Shown: positions 12,107-23,013 of the stretch, piece by piece
Numbering within the stretch: the stretch's first letter is position 1
Layout of the letters: each line of letters opens with the position of its first letter
Assembly: GCA_039621445.1 (NCBI GenBank)
Contig: CP154955.1
Location: forward strand, 56,514,619 to 56,578,618
Origin: Euglena gracilis
Taxonomy: Eukaryota > Euglenida > Euglenophyceae > Euglenales
Direction of reading: 5' to 3'
Length of the DNA: 64,000 nucleotides
Notes under the pieces: generated by a model
What the model was told of the DNA's origin: nothing
Database searches by the model: none
Seen by the model: only the letters and a program-made list of their open reading frames with translations
Translations under genes and position numbers: made by a program

Positions 12107-12173
12107 CAAGGCTTGGCCTGCCCTGAATGACGGCCCTTGCCGTCCGGGTTCCAGTGGCCGGAGGTGATGAGCC
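12107..12173 (-). CDS. Candidate short exon with good splice sites
   Basis: A 67-nt minus-strand block between a CCGTGCAG acceptor and a consensus donor, CCTTG/GTAAGGA. All three frames are open; the most protein-like reads LITSGHWNPDGKGRHSGQAK. The motif is not diagnostic. The donor is among the best in the first 16 kb. Confidence 0.42.
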
Positions 12174-13581
12174 CTGCACGGTGGAGAAATTCGGTACATG
12201 ACGCAGAGGGAATTTTTGGAGACGCAACAGGCTGCACACACAGAGTTGAAGCTGATTTGGCGACTGAATATTTGGCGACCCCCCCCCCCGATCCTGAAAG
12301 GGGATGTGTATGCAGATTCTCCGAAAAATTACACATTTTGTTGAGTCATAGGGGCTATTCATCATTTGTTATTTTGGAATATTAATCCTTGGACAGATTT
12401 CAAAATCGGACTGCTGGGGATTTATTTAAAATGGGTCCAAAGTGTCATTTGTATTGAAATATGAGTGCGCGCATGGCCCTCCAAAAAAAGAGCCGTTCCG
12501 CCCCCTGTCAGCCAAGTGTGGTGAGGAGGAGAAATTCATTTGAATCCACACACAAAAAAAACTTGTCACTCCTGTACTCACAAACGCGGCAACGAGACCA
12601 GACCCTGCACAGAATGCTTTTGACCCCAGGGGGGTGGGGATTTGGTCAGGACCAATCTCCCCCCCCCAGCTCATCACCACTCTGGAAAAATAAATCACTG
12701 GACTTCTCCGTTTCTGGGACGGGGCGGGAGACGGCAGCCAGCGGCGACGCGCAGACCTATGGACTGGCCGTCGCGGGCCATGTGGAGCATCACGATGCCC
12801 GCCGTCAGCGGGACCATGCTTGTGCTTACCGACCGGGGGGGGGGGGCAGGGCAGAACGGGAAGGCCTGGTGGGGGGGGGTCGACCCCCCCCCCCGGGAGG
12901 TCCCCCCACCCAACAAAGCATTTTCACCGATTTCGGGAAAACGGGGATTTTGGCCAGAAATTTTTTTGAAAAATTTTTCACAAAAAATCTCAAAAAATTC
13001 CGTCCTAAAAACTGGCACTTTTTAGGAGGGGGGGGGGTGAAAAAAACGAAGGTCAAAAAAGTGGACAAAATTTTGGCACAGTCAAATTTTGCTGACATTT
13101 TTTCTCGTTGAACTTTTTTGGACTTTCAATGGCATTTTTTGCTTCAAAAACCTCTCAAAGTCAACATTTTGAGAAAATGTCGAAATTTTGGAAGGTGTGA
13201 AAAAATGGGGTTTTGGGTGGTTTTCGAGGGGACCCCCGATATGGGTCCCAAAATGGGTCAAAAAAAACACCCGGCGCCGAAGGCGCCGGAAAATTTTTTT
13301 CGGGTTCCAAAAATTGGTGCTCCCGGAAATACGGGAAGAGGTGGTGGGCCCCCCCACCCACCATGCAGGGGGTGGGGGGGTGGTTGACCCCCCCACCCAC
13401 CACCCTGGCTGTTCGGCCGATTCCCGTTCTGCCCTGGGGGGGGAGGGGGTGGGTGGGTGCTATAGGGTGCCTGCCTAGCAGGCACAACCCCCCGGGGGGG
13501 GGGTAGGGGTCTGGGGGGGACCCAGAAAACTTTTATTGAAAATGGCCTTTTCCGGGCCCCCGGCGCCTTTGGCACCGGGAT
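12174..13581. other. Non-coding stretch, one ambiguous exon-like island
   Basis: At 12757-12818 the minus strand could read SMVPLTAGIVMLHMARDG between an ACAAG acceptor and a CATAG/GTCTGC donor. The plus strand is equally open there, so no call is made. The remainder has C-run/G-run palindromes at 12887 and 13490, a GGCGCCGAAGGCGCC hairpin at 13273, and AT-rich repeat sequence. Confidence 0.45.
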
Positions 13582-14390
13582 CGGACTTAGACGGCCTAAA
13601 ATGGACACTAAAAGTTGAAATTGTGCCTGAAAATATTTTTGTAAAAAATGGCCTTAAAAACATGTGCTGCAAAATGCAAATGTGAAATGGTCCCAAAAAC
13701 AGGTGAAATATATAAAAAAGGACAAAAAACAACAAATGCTGTAGAATGGGTATTCTTTGAAAGCGATTATTATTGACAAAAAATTGCATTTCTTTTGTCC
13801 ATTTTTGTCCGACTAAGATCTAAAATGCTCACTTGTGCCCAGCAAATGGATTATTGAGATGGGTCATAAATAGCAACAGCAGAAAGTTCAGGCAGAATTG
13901 TGCCTGACGTTTTCTGAAAAAGAGGTGAAAATGCTGCCACCATGATTTGAGTCAATGTATTCTTGAAGTGCTTTTCAACGGGGATTTTATGTTATGATTG
14001 CGTGACGTTTACAAGGGTCTCAATTTCACCAAACCCGGGGGATACCTTTCATAAATTCACTCTTACTGGACAACATATCAACCAATAATGGATCAGAAAA
14101 AGATTCCAAAGGAAGGCTGAAAAATAGTCACAAAAAATAGCATGGTTTGAGAAAAATGACGTAAAAAAAGGGATGAAACAGGATGATGAAACTTAGAACA
14201 GACAGGTAAGAAGAATGCAAGAGCGAAGCAAAGAATAAATATGGATCAAAAAAGGGGGAGGCAGAGAAGGAGTCAGGCACATTTGTGCCTGACAAAAAGC
14301 AAAAGTGCTGTGGAATGGGCACTCTTTGAAAGCGATTATCATTGACAATTTTTTTTTTGTATTTTGTCCATTTTAGGCCGTCTAAGTCGG
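13582..14390. mobile_element. Inverted-repeat-bounded element, ~0.8 kb
   Basis: The ends CGGACTTAGACGGCCTAAAA (13582 onward) and TTTTAGGCCGTCTAAGTCGG (14371-14390) are inverted repeats of about 25 bp with one mismatch. Inside, an ~80-bp block around CTTTGAAAGCGATTAT occurs near both ends (about 13730-13810 and 14300-14370), and a GTCAGGCACA/TGTGCCTGAC palindrome lies near 14272. No target duplication is evident and no protein is encoded. Confidence 0.55.
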
Positions 14391-14512
14391 AGGGGGGGGA
14401 GCCTGCTATGCACCCCCCAAAACCCTACCCCCCCCTCCCCCGGGGGCGGATCGGGTGCTATGGGGTGCCTGCCCCTAGCACCCCCCCATGGGGTAGGCAC
14501 CCGACTAAGCAC

Positions 14513-14611
14513 AAGCCTGAGCGGGACGGTCGCCACGAGCCGCACCCACCGGTTCAGGTCCTGCACCACCAGCCACAGCCCTGCGGCCAGGGCTGTCCCG
14601 CACGGAGGTTT
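14513..14611 (-). CDS. Candidate exon, hydrophobic segment
   Basis: A 99-nt (33-codon) minus-strand block after a good acceptor (CCCAGTTTCTCAG), ending GGCTT/GTGCTTA. It is open in phase 0 and reads TALAAGLWLVVQDLNRWV before a basic amphipathic stretch. It could be a membrane helix and its flank. No family is recognised. It lies about 5 kb upstream, on the same strand, of the membrane-segment exon at 9540-9668; linkage is a guess. Confidence 0.4.
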
Positions 14612-14671
14612 CTGAGAAACTGGGGGGGTCCCGACCACGGATTGATTCACCCGGTGACCCCCCCGGGGGGC

Positions 14672-14983
14672 CAGGGCCCTTAAGCAAATAAAAAAAAAAC
14701 CTCCGCTGTCCCAGCACACTCAATGAAAATATACGGAAAACGGGCAAAGAAATTTGGCATCTTTTCGGCGACCGCAGGTCGACGTCAGGGGAAAATACTG
14801 GTTCTTTGGCATCCTTGGACCATCGCCCATCCACCCAAATCATCAAAAAATGTGTTTTTTGGACTTTTTAATTATGGACCCCGTTCAAGTCCCAGTCCAG
14901 CCCTTGGTCGGCCCTTTGGCCGAAAGGGGGGCGGTCCTTTAGAAAATAAAAAAAAACTTTCCTGTCCCTTAAGGACCGCCCTG
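14672..14983. mobile_element. hAT-like nonautonomous element in a C-run/G-run site
   Basis: 312 bp, left end CAGGGCCCTTAA and right end TTAAGGACCGCCCTG. It is flanked by a perfect 8-bp duplication CGGGGGGC (14664-14671 and 14984-14991). This is the cleanest copy of the family also found at 10630, 4133 and 11364. The insertion split a C-run/G-run palindrome. Non-coding. Confidence 0.82.
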
Positions 14984-15699
14984 CGGGGGGCACATTTCCC
15001 CAGGCCCAAACCCACCCACCCACTGTTTTCGTCACCCACCCACTCACGCCCCGCCCCCCCCCCGGGGGGGGGGGGCTCAATCCCCCACCCCCATCCAAAA
15101 TCCAGCCGAAATCGGTTGAAAGTCCTTGAAAAATAATCCCAGCCAATCTTCCCAGCGCGCCCCCCCCCAGGAGGATGGGGTGAGTCCTGGCCTTGACTTG
15201 GGAGAGTCAGGTTCAGCGTGAAGCGCCAAAATTTTTTTGGCACCTAAAATTGACCGCCAAAAGTGGGCCACCCTCGGGAGAGGGGGGGGGGGGCAAGGGG
15301 TGCGTCCAGAACATAGATTCCCTCACCTGTGTGACCCCACCCTGGGGGGTGGGTTGGTGGGCTGGGGCCACTCCGGTCACCAACTAAAAAAAAAATTCTT
15401 TTCCGCCCACTTTTGACTTTCAACGAACCAGTCAGTCACGTTTCATTTCAAAAATCCGTCAGCCGCTTCCGACCCCTCCCCTGCGGGGGGTTTGACTAGG
15501 GCCACTCTCTGTGGATTGACGGTACTGAGTGACGGGGAAAGAGGTGGACCTGGATCAAACCCCCTCCCAAGCGGAAGCTTCATGAGCCGCCATCATGGGC
15601 TTCGGCAAATATCTGAAGCGGAGCTGACAGTCAGGGAGACCCAGTTTCGGGGTTTTTGGCCAAGCATCCGTTGATTTTGAGCCATTTTTGGCTGGAGTG

Positions 15700-15765
15700 G
15701 GCCGCCCTGGGCATCAGCAGCCCCACTGCAACGGTCAGCCAGCCCAGGGCGGTGCGGACCTTCCG
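15700..15765 (-). CDS. Weak candidate exon, hydrophobic
   Basis: A C-run pyrimidine tract and CGCCCAG acceptor precede a frame reading RKVRTALGWLTVAVGLLMPR on the minus strand, a plausible membrane helix with a basic flank. No GT donor with good context follows within 60 nt, so the downstream edge is arbitrary. Confidence 0.28.
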
Positions 15766-15799
15766 CTGGGCGGGGGGGGGGGGGCGGAACAGGCGGAGG

Positions 15800-16790
15800 A
15801 GTTTTGACAGTCGCCACTGGGGCTGCCATTCCCGCAGATGGAACAGCAGACCGAGATTGGGGGGGGGGGTTGCGAGAGGCCACGGTGCGGGGTGAAAATC
15901 CGGATTCCAAATTCAGGAATGCAGCCGTTTCCAGAAAACGTTCGGAATCTGTCGATATGCACCTCCCTTGAAGAGTCCCAAACCTGATCCCCCGCCATTA
16001 AAAAAAAACAGAATGACCACAGTATGGTCTCTGTGATTAAATTCGAAGATTTTCCTTGCATTTCATTGGGCTGAAAATAGGGGTTGAGTAGATTTTAGAA
16101 AGGTTCACGCCTGGAAAGGGTCCATATCAACCCAGCTTTTGCTGCCAAATCAAAGCACCTCTGTATCATGCCCTTGGGGTCAGCATCGCCCAGTATCTCC
16201 CAGCATTGCCTTGAAGCACCAATGGTGTACCACCAATGCCGACATTTACTCCAGTGCCTGCATCAATTGCACTACCTTCATCTTCTCGTGCTGCCGCATC
16301 TCCTCATCCACTCCATTTCATCCACCCATCCACCCTTCCACCCTATTACCTGAATCGTTGGCAGCATTAATTTCAATTCCTGAAACTCCAGCGACGCCTT
16401 CATCCACTGCAGTACCATCCGCTGCATCCACTCCAGTCCCGACATCCACCCCATCCACCTGCATCCACTGCAGGACCCTCATACACTGCAGTAATTGCAT
16501 CCACTCTTGTGTGCAGTTCGATCATACCTCTGCTTAATAATTCCCCGGTTAAACAAATGGTCCAAATCAATCCAAAATGGCACAGACTGGCGAAAAGTGG
16601 CCAAAAATGCCCCAGATGGACACAATGGATATACTCCCCCCTCACTGCGGGCTCTCGGTCCAGACCGCAATTGAAGGTCAGGCCGGGAGGCCAACCAAGA
16701 TTCATGGAAAATGATGATTCGCAATCCAAAAGATGGGGTTGGGTCTTCAGGAAAAAATTGCCAGCATCACATATGGCACGAACCCGGGTG
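15800..16790. other. No supported gene
   Basis: 16135-16510 is a degenerate CATCCACTGCAG-like low-complexity stretch giving Ser/Thr/Pro-rich readings in several frames. The rest shows nothing recognisable. Confidence 0.5.
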
Positions 16791-16792
16791 AG

Positions 16793-17285
16793 GGTAGGGG
16801 GGATAGGGTAGGGGGGGGTAGGGGGGGGTAGGGGGGGTCGGGGGGGTAGGCGGGGGCGGTAGGGGGGGGATTGTAGGGGGGGGAATGGGGGTAAGGGGCG
16901 GGTACGGGGGGGGTAGGGGTAGGTTAGGGGGGAGGGGGGGTAGTTAGGGGGGGGTAGGGGGGGGTTAGGGGGGGGTAGGGTGGGGGGTATGGTTGGTGCA
17001 CGGGGGTTTTTAGTTGTGTTGTAGAGTGGGTTTGATGCTTGGGGTAGGATTTGTGTTGGTCGCGTGTGGGGCACTTTTGTTGTTGTTATCTCCTTTTTTT
17101 GTTTTTTCCCGTTTCGTTTCTTTTCCCCCACCCCCCAGGGTCTGAGGCCCCGTAGGGGGTAGGGGGCGGGTAGGGGGGGGCAAGGGGGGGGGTAGGGGGG
17201 GTGGGTTGGGGTGTAGGGTAGGAGGGGGGGGCACAAGGGGGGGGTAGGGGGGGGTAGGGGGGGGGGGGGGGGGGGTGTAGGGTGG
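16793..17285 (+). repeat. Degenerate telomere-like G-rich arrays (GGGGGGTA)
   Basis: Blocks of GGGGGGTA, GGGGTAGG and related units at 16793-16985 and 17145-17285, separated by about 160 bp of unique sequence. All have G on the plus strand. They resemble a G-rich telomere repeat but run lengths vary from 4 to 16 G. Pro/Leu-rich minus-strand readings are artefacts. Confidence 0.8.
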
Positions 17286-17334
17286 GCCGTCAAAAAAAAC
17301 TTTGTCAAATCACCGCAACACCAGTCAAAAACCA

Positions 17335-18345
17335 CCCTAATGGCTATTTTGTTAATGAAAGGGATAGGGTTAGGTCGACCAGATAAAAACGGGTTTATTT
17401 TGTTAATGAAAGGGGTAGGGTTAGGTCGACTTGCACCCGAGGAAGGGGTTGGCGGATAAAAGGGGTTGTGGCGGATAAAAATGGGGTTTATTTTGTTAAT
17501 GAAAGGGATAGGGGGTAGGTCGACTTGCACCCGAAAAGGGGTGGGTTATTTTGTTAATGAAAGGGGTAGGGTTAGGTCGACTTTGCACCCGAGAAGGGGT
17601 TTGGCGGATAAATGGCGGGTTAGGCGGATTACAAATCTTAAAGGGTTATTTTGTTAATGAAAGGGATAGGGTTAGGTCGACTTGCACCCGGGAAGGGGGT
17701 TGGCAGATAAAAGGGGTTTATTTTGTTAATGAAAGGGATAGGGTTAGGTCGACTTGCACCCGAGAAGGGGTTGGCAGATAAATGGGATTATCTTGGTAAT
17801 GAAAGGGGTAGGGGTTGGGGGACTTTCACCCGAGAAGGGGTTGGCAGACAAAGGCGGTTGGCGGCTAAAGGGGTTGTTAATGAAGGGATAGGGTTAGGTC
17901 GACTTGCACCCGAAAAGGGGTTTATTTTGTTAATGAAAGGGGTAGGGTTAGGTCGACTTGCACCCGAGAAGGGGTTGGCGGATAAAAGGGGTTGGCGGAT
18001 AAAAAGGGTTTATTTTGTTAATGAAAGGGATAGGGTTAGGTCGACTTGCACCCGAGAAGGGGTTGACAGATAAAAGGGGTTTATTTTGTTAATGAAAGGG
18101 ATAGGGTTAGGTCGACTTGCACCCGAGAAGGGGTTGGCAGATAAAAGGGGTTTTTTTTGTTAATGAAAGGGATAGGGTTAGGTCGACTTGCACCCGAGAA
18201 GGGGTTGGCAGATAAAAGGGGTTTATTTTGTTAATGAAAGGGATAGGGTTAGGTCGACTTGCACCCGAGAAGGGGTTGGCAGATAAAAGGGGTTTATTTT
18301 GTTAATGAAAGGGATAGGGTTAGGTCGACTTGCACCCGAGAAGGC
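17335..18345 (+). repeat. 71-bp minisatellite
   Basis: About 14 units of TTTATTTTGTTAATGAAAGG, then GATAGGGTTAGGTCGACTTG, then CACCCGAGAAGGGG, then TTGGCAGATAAAAGGGG. The GTCGAC site recurs exactly every 71 bp between 18041 and 18325; units before 18000 vary in length. Each unit contains AGGGTTAGG, a telomere-like core. Open frames across it shift between units and are not coding. Confidence 0.95.
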
Positions 18346-18362
18346 CTCCTCCTACCGTAACC

Positions 18363-18520
18363 CTCCCGGTAGGGGGGGGTAGGGGGGGTCGCTGAGCTCT
18401 TATCTCTTTATAAGAGCGAAGCTTACCACCGGGGCCGGAGGGGGGGTCGGACCCCCCCGCCCCCCCCCGCCCCCCCCCTCCCCCCCCCGCCCCCCCCCTG
18501 GGTAGGTAGTGAAACCCCGG
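18363..18520. repeat. TAGGGG block, conserved hairpin motif and C-rich tract
   Basis: TAGGGGGGG copies lead into GTCGCTGAGCTC. A stem-loop follows with perfect 8-bp arms GCTCTTAT/ATAAGAGC (18396-18417), then GAAGCTTACCAC and a C-run block. The same order occurs at the start of all four megasatellite units, where the hairpin has different inner pairs. Confidence 0.75.
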
Positions 18521-18549
18521 GATTATCGATGTGACTGGATTTCGTGGCC

Positions 18550-19490
18550 CCCAAAGTGAATAGCCTATAGGTTAGGAGAGGTTTCCTAGTACCTCCGGAG
18601 CCCTTCGGTTACCCGCAACTCTCCGCCAGTCCGGAGATATGGCCCGAGCAAAAAAGTTGTCTACCGTTTTTTTTCCGGGGAAATTGCAGGGTTATTTTGG
18701 GGTCAAAAAATCGAAAAATTCAAAATATCTAAAACGCCGGGGAGTTGCGAAAAATTAAAGAGGACGTCATTCCACAACTTTGGGACGCCCGATCGATCGG
18801 TATGCGCGGTTTGGGCCAACTCCCCGCCTAGCCCGAGATACGGCCGTTTTGGGGTTTTGGGCCAGTTGGGCCAGTTTTGGCCATTTCGGGCCCGTTCGGG
18901 GCCCGAAACCGTAATTTGCCCGTATCTCGGGCTAGACGGGGAGTTGGAGCCCAAACCAGGGGGTCAATCATTAGGTTTAGGGGGGGGTTTTGACCGTTTT
19001 TTGGGGTTCCCGGGGTCTGGTTGTGCCATTTTGGGCCATTTTTGGGTATTCGGGGACCCCTGCGGGGGTTCGAGGGCCGCCGGGCTGGGGTCCAAAAATC
19101 GAAAATTTCAAAATATCTCGAAAACGCTGCGGAGTTGACGCACAGGGATGGCGACCTTATTTGACGACCTTGGAACGCCCTATCGATCGGTATCCCAGGC
19201 GCGGTTTAGGACCAACCTCCTTGCCTAGCCCGAGATACGGCCGTTTTGGGGGTTTTTGGGCCCGTTTTCCAGTTCTGGCCCGTTCAGGGCCCGAAACCGT
19301 AAATTGGCCGTATCTCGGGCTGGACGGGGAGTTGGGACCCAAACTGGGGGTCAAACATTATGTTTAGGGGGGGGTTTTGACCGTTTTTTGGGGTTCCCGG
19401 GGTCTGGTTGCGCGATTTTGGGCCAGTTTTGGGTATTCGGGGACCCCTGCAGGCACCGTGAGGGCAGATGGGCGAGGGGGGGTCGGGTGG
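18550..19490. repeat. Diverged satellite with AACTCCCCGCC boxes
   Basis: The box CAACTCCCCGCC, then a short spacer, then CCCGAGATACGGCCG recurs here in both orientations (near 18815, 18915, 19207 and 19310). TTTTTTGGGGTTCCCGGGG modules also repeat about 400 bp apart (near 18995 and 19385). The boxes match those inside the 2.2-kb megasatellite units, so this is an older, rearranged relative. Confidence 0.75.
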
Positions 19491-19499
19491 CAGGTCGGG

Positions 19500-20450
19500 A
19501 CCCAAAATGTTGAAAAATTTTTTTTCGCTCAAAAACACTTTTTTTCACTTCAGAACATCAAAAAAAGTGTTGTTGAGCGAAAAAAATTTTTCCGACCCGT
19601 GCCACCCCCCCCCCCACCCCCCCCAGGATGCCCCCCCACCTGGCCGGTGGACTTAGCCATTTTTGGGTCAAAAAGTCAAAAAAATTCAAAAAAATTTTTT
19701 CGCCCAAAACCATGTTTTTTGACCTCCCGGACCCGAAAAAAGTGTTCTCGAGCTAAAAATGAGCGTTTTTCGACCTTCCAGCGCCCCGTTTTGGGCTGCC
19801 AACCCGTTGATTTTGGGTCAAAACCGGGGTGAAAAAAGTCGAAAAAAATCGAAAATTTTTTTTTTGCCCAAAACAAAGTTTTTTGACCTCCCGGACCCGA
19901 AAAAAGTGTTTTCGAGCCAAAAATGAGCGTTTTTCGACCTTCCAGCGCCCCGTTTTGGGCTGCCAACCCATCGACTTTGGGTCAAAACCGGGTCAAAAAA
20001 GTCGAAAAAAATCGAAAAAAATTTTTTGCCCGAAACGATGTTTTTTGGCCTCCCGGACCCAGAAAAACTGTTTTTGAGCTGAAAATGAGCGTTTTTCGAC
20101 CCGCCGGCGCGCCGTTTTGGGCCGCCAACCCATTCACTTTGAGTCAAAACCGGGTCAAAAAAGTCGAGAACAATCGAAAAAAATTTTTTGCCCCAAAACG
20201 ATGTTTTTTGGCCTCCCGGACCCAGAACAACTGTTTTTGAGCCGAAAATGGGCCGCCGGGCCGCCGGGCCGCCGGGCCGCCGGGCCGCCGGCCGGGCCGC
20301 TGGCCGGGCCGGTCCGGCCGGGCCGGGCCGCCGGGCCGGACTGGGGTGGTCTCCCAAAGAGCTCAGGGTCAGAACCGGTCAAAAAAGTTGAAAAAATTCG
20401 AAAATTTTTTTTTGCCCAAAACGATGTTTTTTGGCCTCCCGGACCCACAA
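19500..20450. repeat. ~162-bp subrepeat array, diverged copies
   Basis: Five to six copies of the module with CCCGAAACGATG, TTTTTTGGCCTCCCGGACCC, GAGCGTTTTTCGACC and CGTTTTGGGC. They are more diverged from one another than the copies inside the megasatellite units. Non-coding despite open frames on both strands. Confidence 0.8.
20251..20340. repeat. GCCGG-rich simple array
   Basis: About 90 bp of GGGCCGCC/GGCCGGGCC units. It is embedded in the 162-bp subrepeat region just before GGGGTGGTCTCCCAAAGAGC. A longer relative is at 31783-32040, followed by the same sequence. Confidence 0.9.
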
Positions 20451-20747
20451 AAACTGATGAAAACGAGCATTGTCCAACATTTTTTTTAATTTTCGACACT
20501 GTGATGCATGGAGCTGGGTCAATGCTGGGGGGCTGTGAAGGGATACGTGAACTGCGCAGCCCAATTTGCCAGCTAGACATGACCCAAGTGTATGTCACTC
20601 GATCCCCCGGAGGGGGGCCGTGGGCTCCCAGCCCCAATTTCAGCTGGTGGTTTGCTTTGAGCTGTTGCATGACTAGACCCCCACCACGATTGAGTACGCT
20701 ACGGCTTAAGAACGCTACCGCTAGCCGGCCGGGTCGGGCCGCAGTGG

Positions 20748-20833
20748 CCTACCAAAGAGCTCAGCTCTACGTCACACCCTGGTAGGGGGGGGTAGGGGGG
20801 GGGTAGGGGGGGTAGGGTAGGGGGTAGGGGGGG
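20748..20833 (+). repeat. TAGGGGGG array bracketed by inverted GAGCTC boxes
   Basis: AAAGAGCTCAGC lies left of the array (after ACC at about 20750) and GCTGAGCTCTTA right of it (from about 20837), forming near-perfect inverted brackets. Between them are TCTACGTCACACCCTGGTA and about 50 bp of TAGGG(G)n. Confidence 0.75.
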
Positions 20834-23013
20834 GTCGCTGAGCTCTTATCCCTTTATGGGTAAGAGCGAAGCTTACCACTGGGGGAAACCCCCCCCCACA
20901 CCCCCCCCCCCTCCCCCCCCCCTCGGGGCCACCTCGGGAACCGGCGGATTATCACCATGATCCCGGCCCCGTTCCCGAAATTTTTTTTTCAGTCGCGAGC
21001 GACTGGATTCCTAGTTTCCGAATCACCTGGATTTGACCCCCAACTCCCCGCCAGGCCCGAGTTATTCACGCGCGAAGGGGTCCAAACTGGGTAGGATTGG
21101 CCAACCCCCCCCCCCTTTGGACTCTGCCATTTCGGCCAAAAAAATGTCAATTTTCAAAATATCTCCAAAATGAAGCAAAATCAAAGGAAATGTCCGGCGA
21201 CCTAATTTGAAGCCCTTGGAACGCCCCATCTGCCGGTATTTTGATTTCCCCGCAACTCCCCGCCTGGCCCGAGATACGGCCGTTTTCGGCCCGGATGGCC
21301 GTTTTGTACACTTTTTCCACTGTCCGACTTAGCCGTTTTCAGCCAAAATTCGGCCAAAAATCAATAGTTTCAAAATTTTTCCAAAATGAAGCAAAATCAA
21401 AGGAAATGTCCGGAGACCTAAATTGAAGCCCTTGGAACACTCCATCTACCGGTATTTTGATTTCCCCGCAACTGTTCGCGTAGCCCGAGATACGGCTGTT
21501 TTTCAGCCGATTCTGGCCATTTTGTGCACTTTTTCCACTGGTGGACTTAGCCGTTTTCGGCCAAAAAAAGCGAAAAATATCGAAAAAAATTTTTTTACCC
21601 AAAACCATGCTTCTTGGCCTCCCGGACCCGGAAAAAGGGTTTTTGAGCCGAAAATGGGCGTTTTTCGACCATCATGGCCATCATGGCCATCATGACCCAT
21701 CATGACCCATGATGCCCATCATGACCCATGATGCCAATCATGGGTCATGATGCCCATCATGACCCATGATGCCCATCATGACCCATGATGCCCATCATGA
21801 CCCATGATGCCCATCATGACCCATGATGGCCATCATGACCCATGATGGCCATCATGACCCATGATGGCCATCATGACCCATGATGGCCATCATGACCCAT
21901 GATGCCAATCATGGGTCATCATGGCCATCATGGCCCATGATGCCCATCATGACCCATGATGCCCATCATGACCGAGGATGGCCATCATGACCAATGATGG
22001 GCATCATGGGTCAAAAAAGTCGAAAAAAATCGAAAAAAATTTTTTTGCCCGAAACGATGTTTTTTGGCCTCCCGGACCCGGAAAAACTGTTTTTGAGCCG
22101 AAAATGAGCGTTTTTCGACCCGCCAGCGCCCCGTTTTGGGCCGCCAACCCATTGACTTTGGGTCAAATCCGGGTCAAAAAAGTCGAAAAAAACCGAAAAT
22201 TTTTTTTTTGCCCGAAACGATGTTTTTTGGCCTCCCGGACCCGGAAAAACTGTTTTTGAGCCGAAAATGAGCGTTTTTCGACCCGCCGGCGCCCCGTTTT
22301 GGGCCGCCGACCCATTGACTTTGGGTCAAAACCGGGTCAAAAAATTAAAAAAAAACCGAAAAAATTTTTTTGCCCAAAACGATGTTTTTTGGCCTCCCGG
22401 ACCCGGAAAAACTGTTTTTGAGCCGAAAATGAGCGTTTTTCGACCCGCCGGCGCCCCGTTTTGGACCGCCGACCCATTGACTTTGGGTCAAAACCGGGTC
22501 AAAAAAGTCGAAAAAAATCGAAAAATTTTTTTTTGCCCGAAACGATGTTTTTTGGCCTCCCGGACCCGGAAAAACTGTTTTTGAGCCGAAAACAAGCGTT
22601 TTTCGACCCGCCGGCGCCCCGTTTTGGGCCGCCGACCCATTGACTTTGGGTCAAAACCGGGTCAAAAAAGTCGAAAAAAATCGAAAATTTTTTTTGCCCG
22701 AAACGATGTTTTTTGGCCTCCCGGACCCGGAAAAACTGTTTTTGAGCCGAAAACGAGCGTTTTTCGACCCGCCAGCGACCCGTTTTGGGCCGCCGACCCA
22801 TTGACTTTGGGTCAAACCCGGGTCAAAAAAGTCGAAAAAAATCGAAAAAATTTTTTTTGCCCGAAACGATGTTTTTGGGCCTCCCGGACCCGGAAAAACT
22901 GTTTTTGAGCCGAAAATGAGCGTTTTTCGACCCACCACCGCCCGCTTTCTAGCACAAAACCCATGGATTTCAGGCAAAAGAGCTCCATGGAGTGGGCCGG
23001 TATGTATGGAGGG
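20834..23013 (+). repeat. Megasatellite unit 1 (2,180 bp)
   Basis: Order: GTCGCTGAGCTC; hairpin GCTCTTA-TCCC / GGG-TAAGAGC (20842-20867); C-rich block; a unique region with CAACTCCCCGCC boxes; a block of 19-bp CCCATGATGCCCATCATGA repeats (about 21668-22008); six 162-163-bp subrepeats (22012-22975); and a closing AGAGCTCCATGGAGTGGGCC. Frames of 60-105 codons recur at the same place in every unit with Lys/Phe/Pro-rich content; I judge them non-coding. Confidence 0.95.

Noticed and set aside
12757-12818. Possible minus-strand exon SMVPLTAGIVMLHMARDG.
   Set aside because: The acceptor has no pyrimidine tract and the plus strand is equally open; orientation cannot be decided.
16139-16537. Ser/Thr/Pro-rich 132-codon frame.
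   Set aside because: Degenerate CATCCACTGCAG low-complexity DNA; similar readings occur in other frames.
16400-17530. 376-codon Pro-rich frame on the minus strand.
   Set aside because: It crosses the G-rich telomere-like arrays; its composition follows the repeat.
21668-22008. CATCATGACCCATGATG block as a CRISPR-like array.
   Set aside because: It is a gapless 19-bp tandem repeat without unique spacers, repeated in each megasatellite unit.
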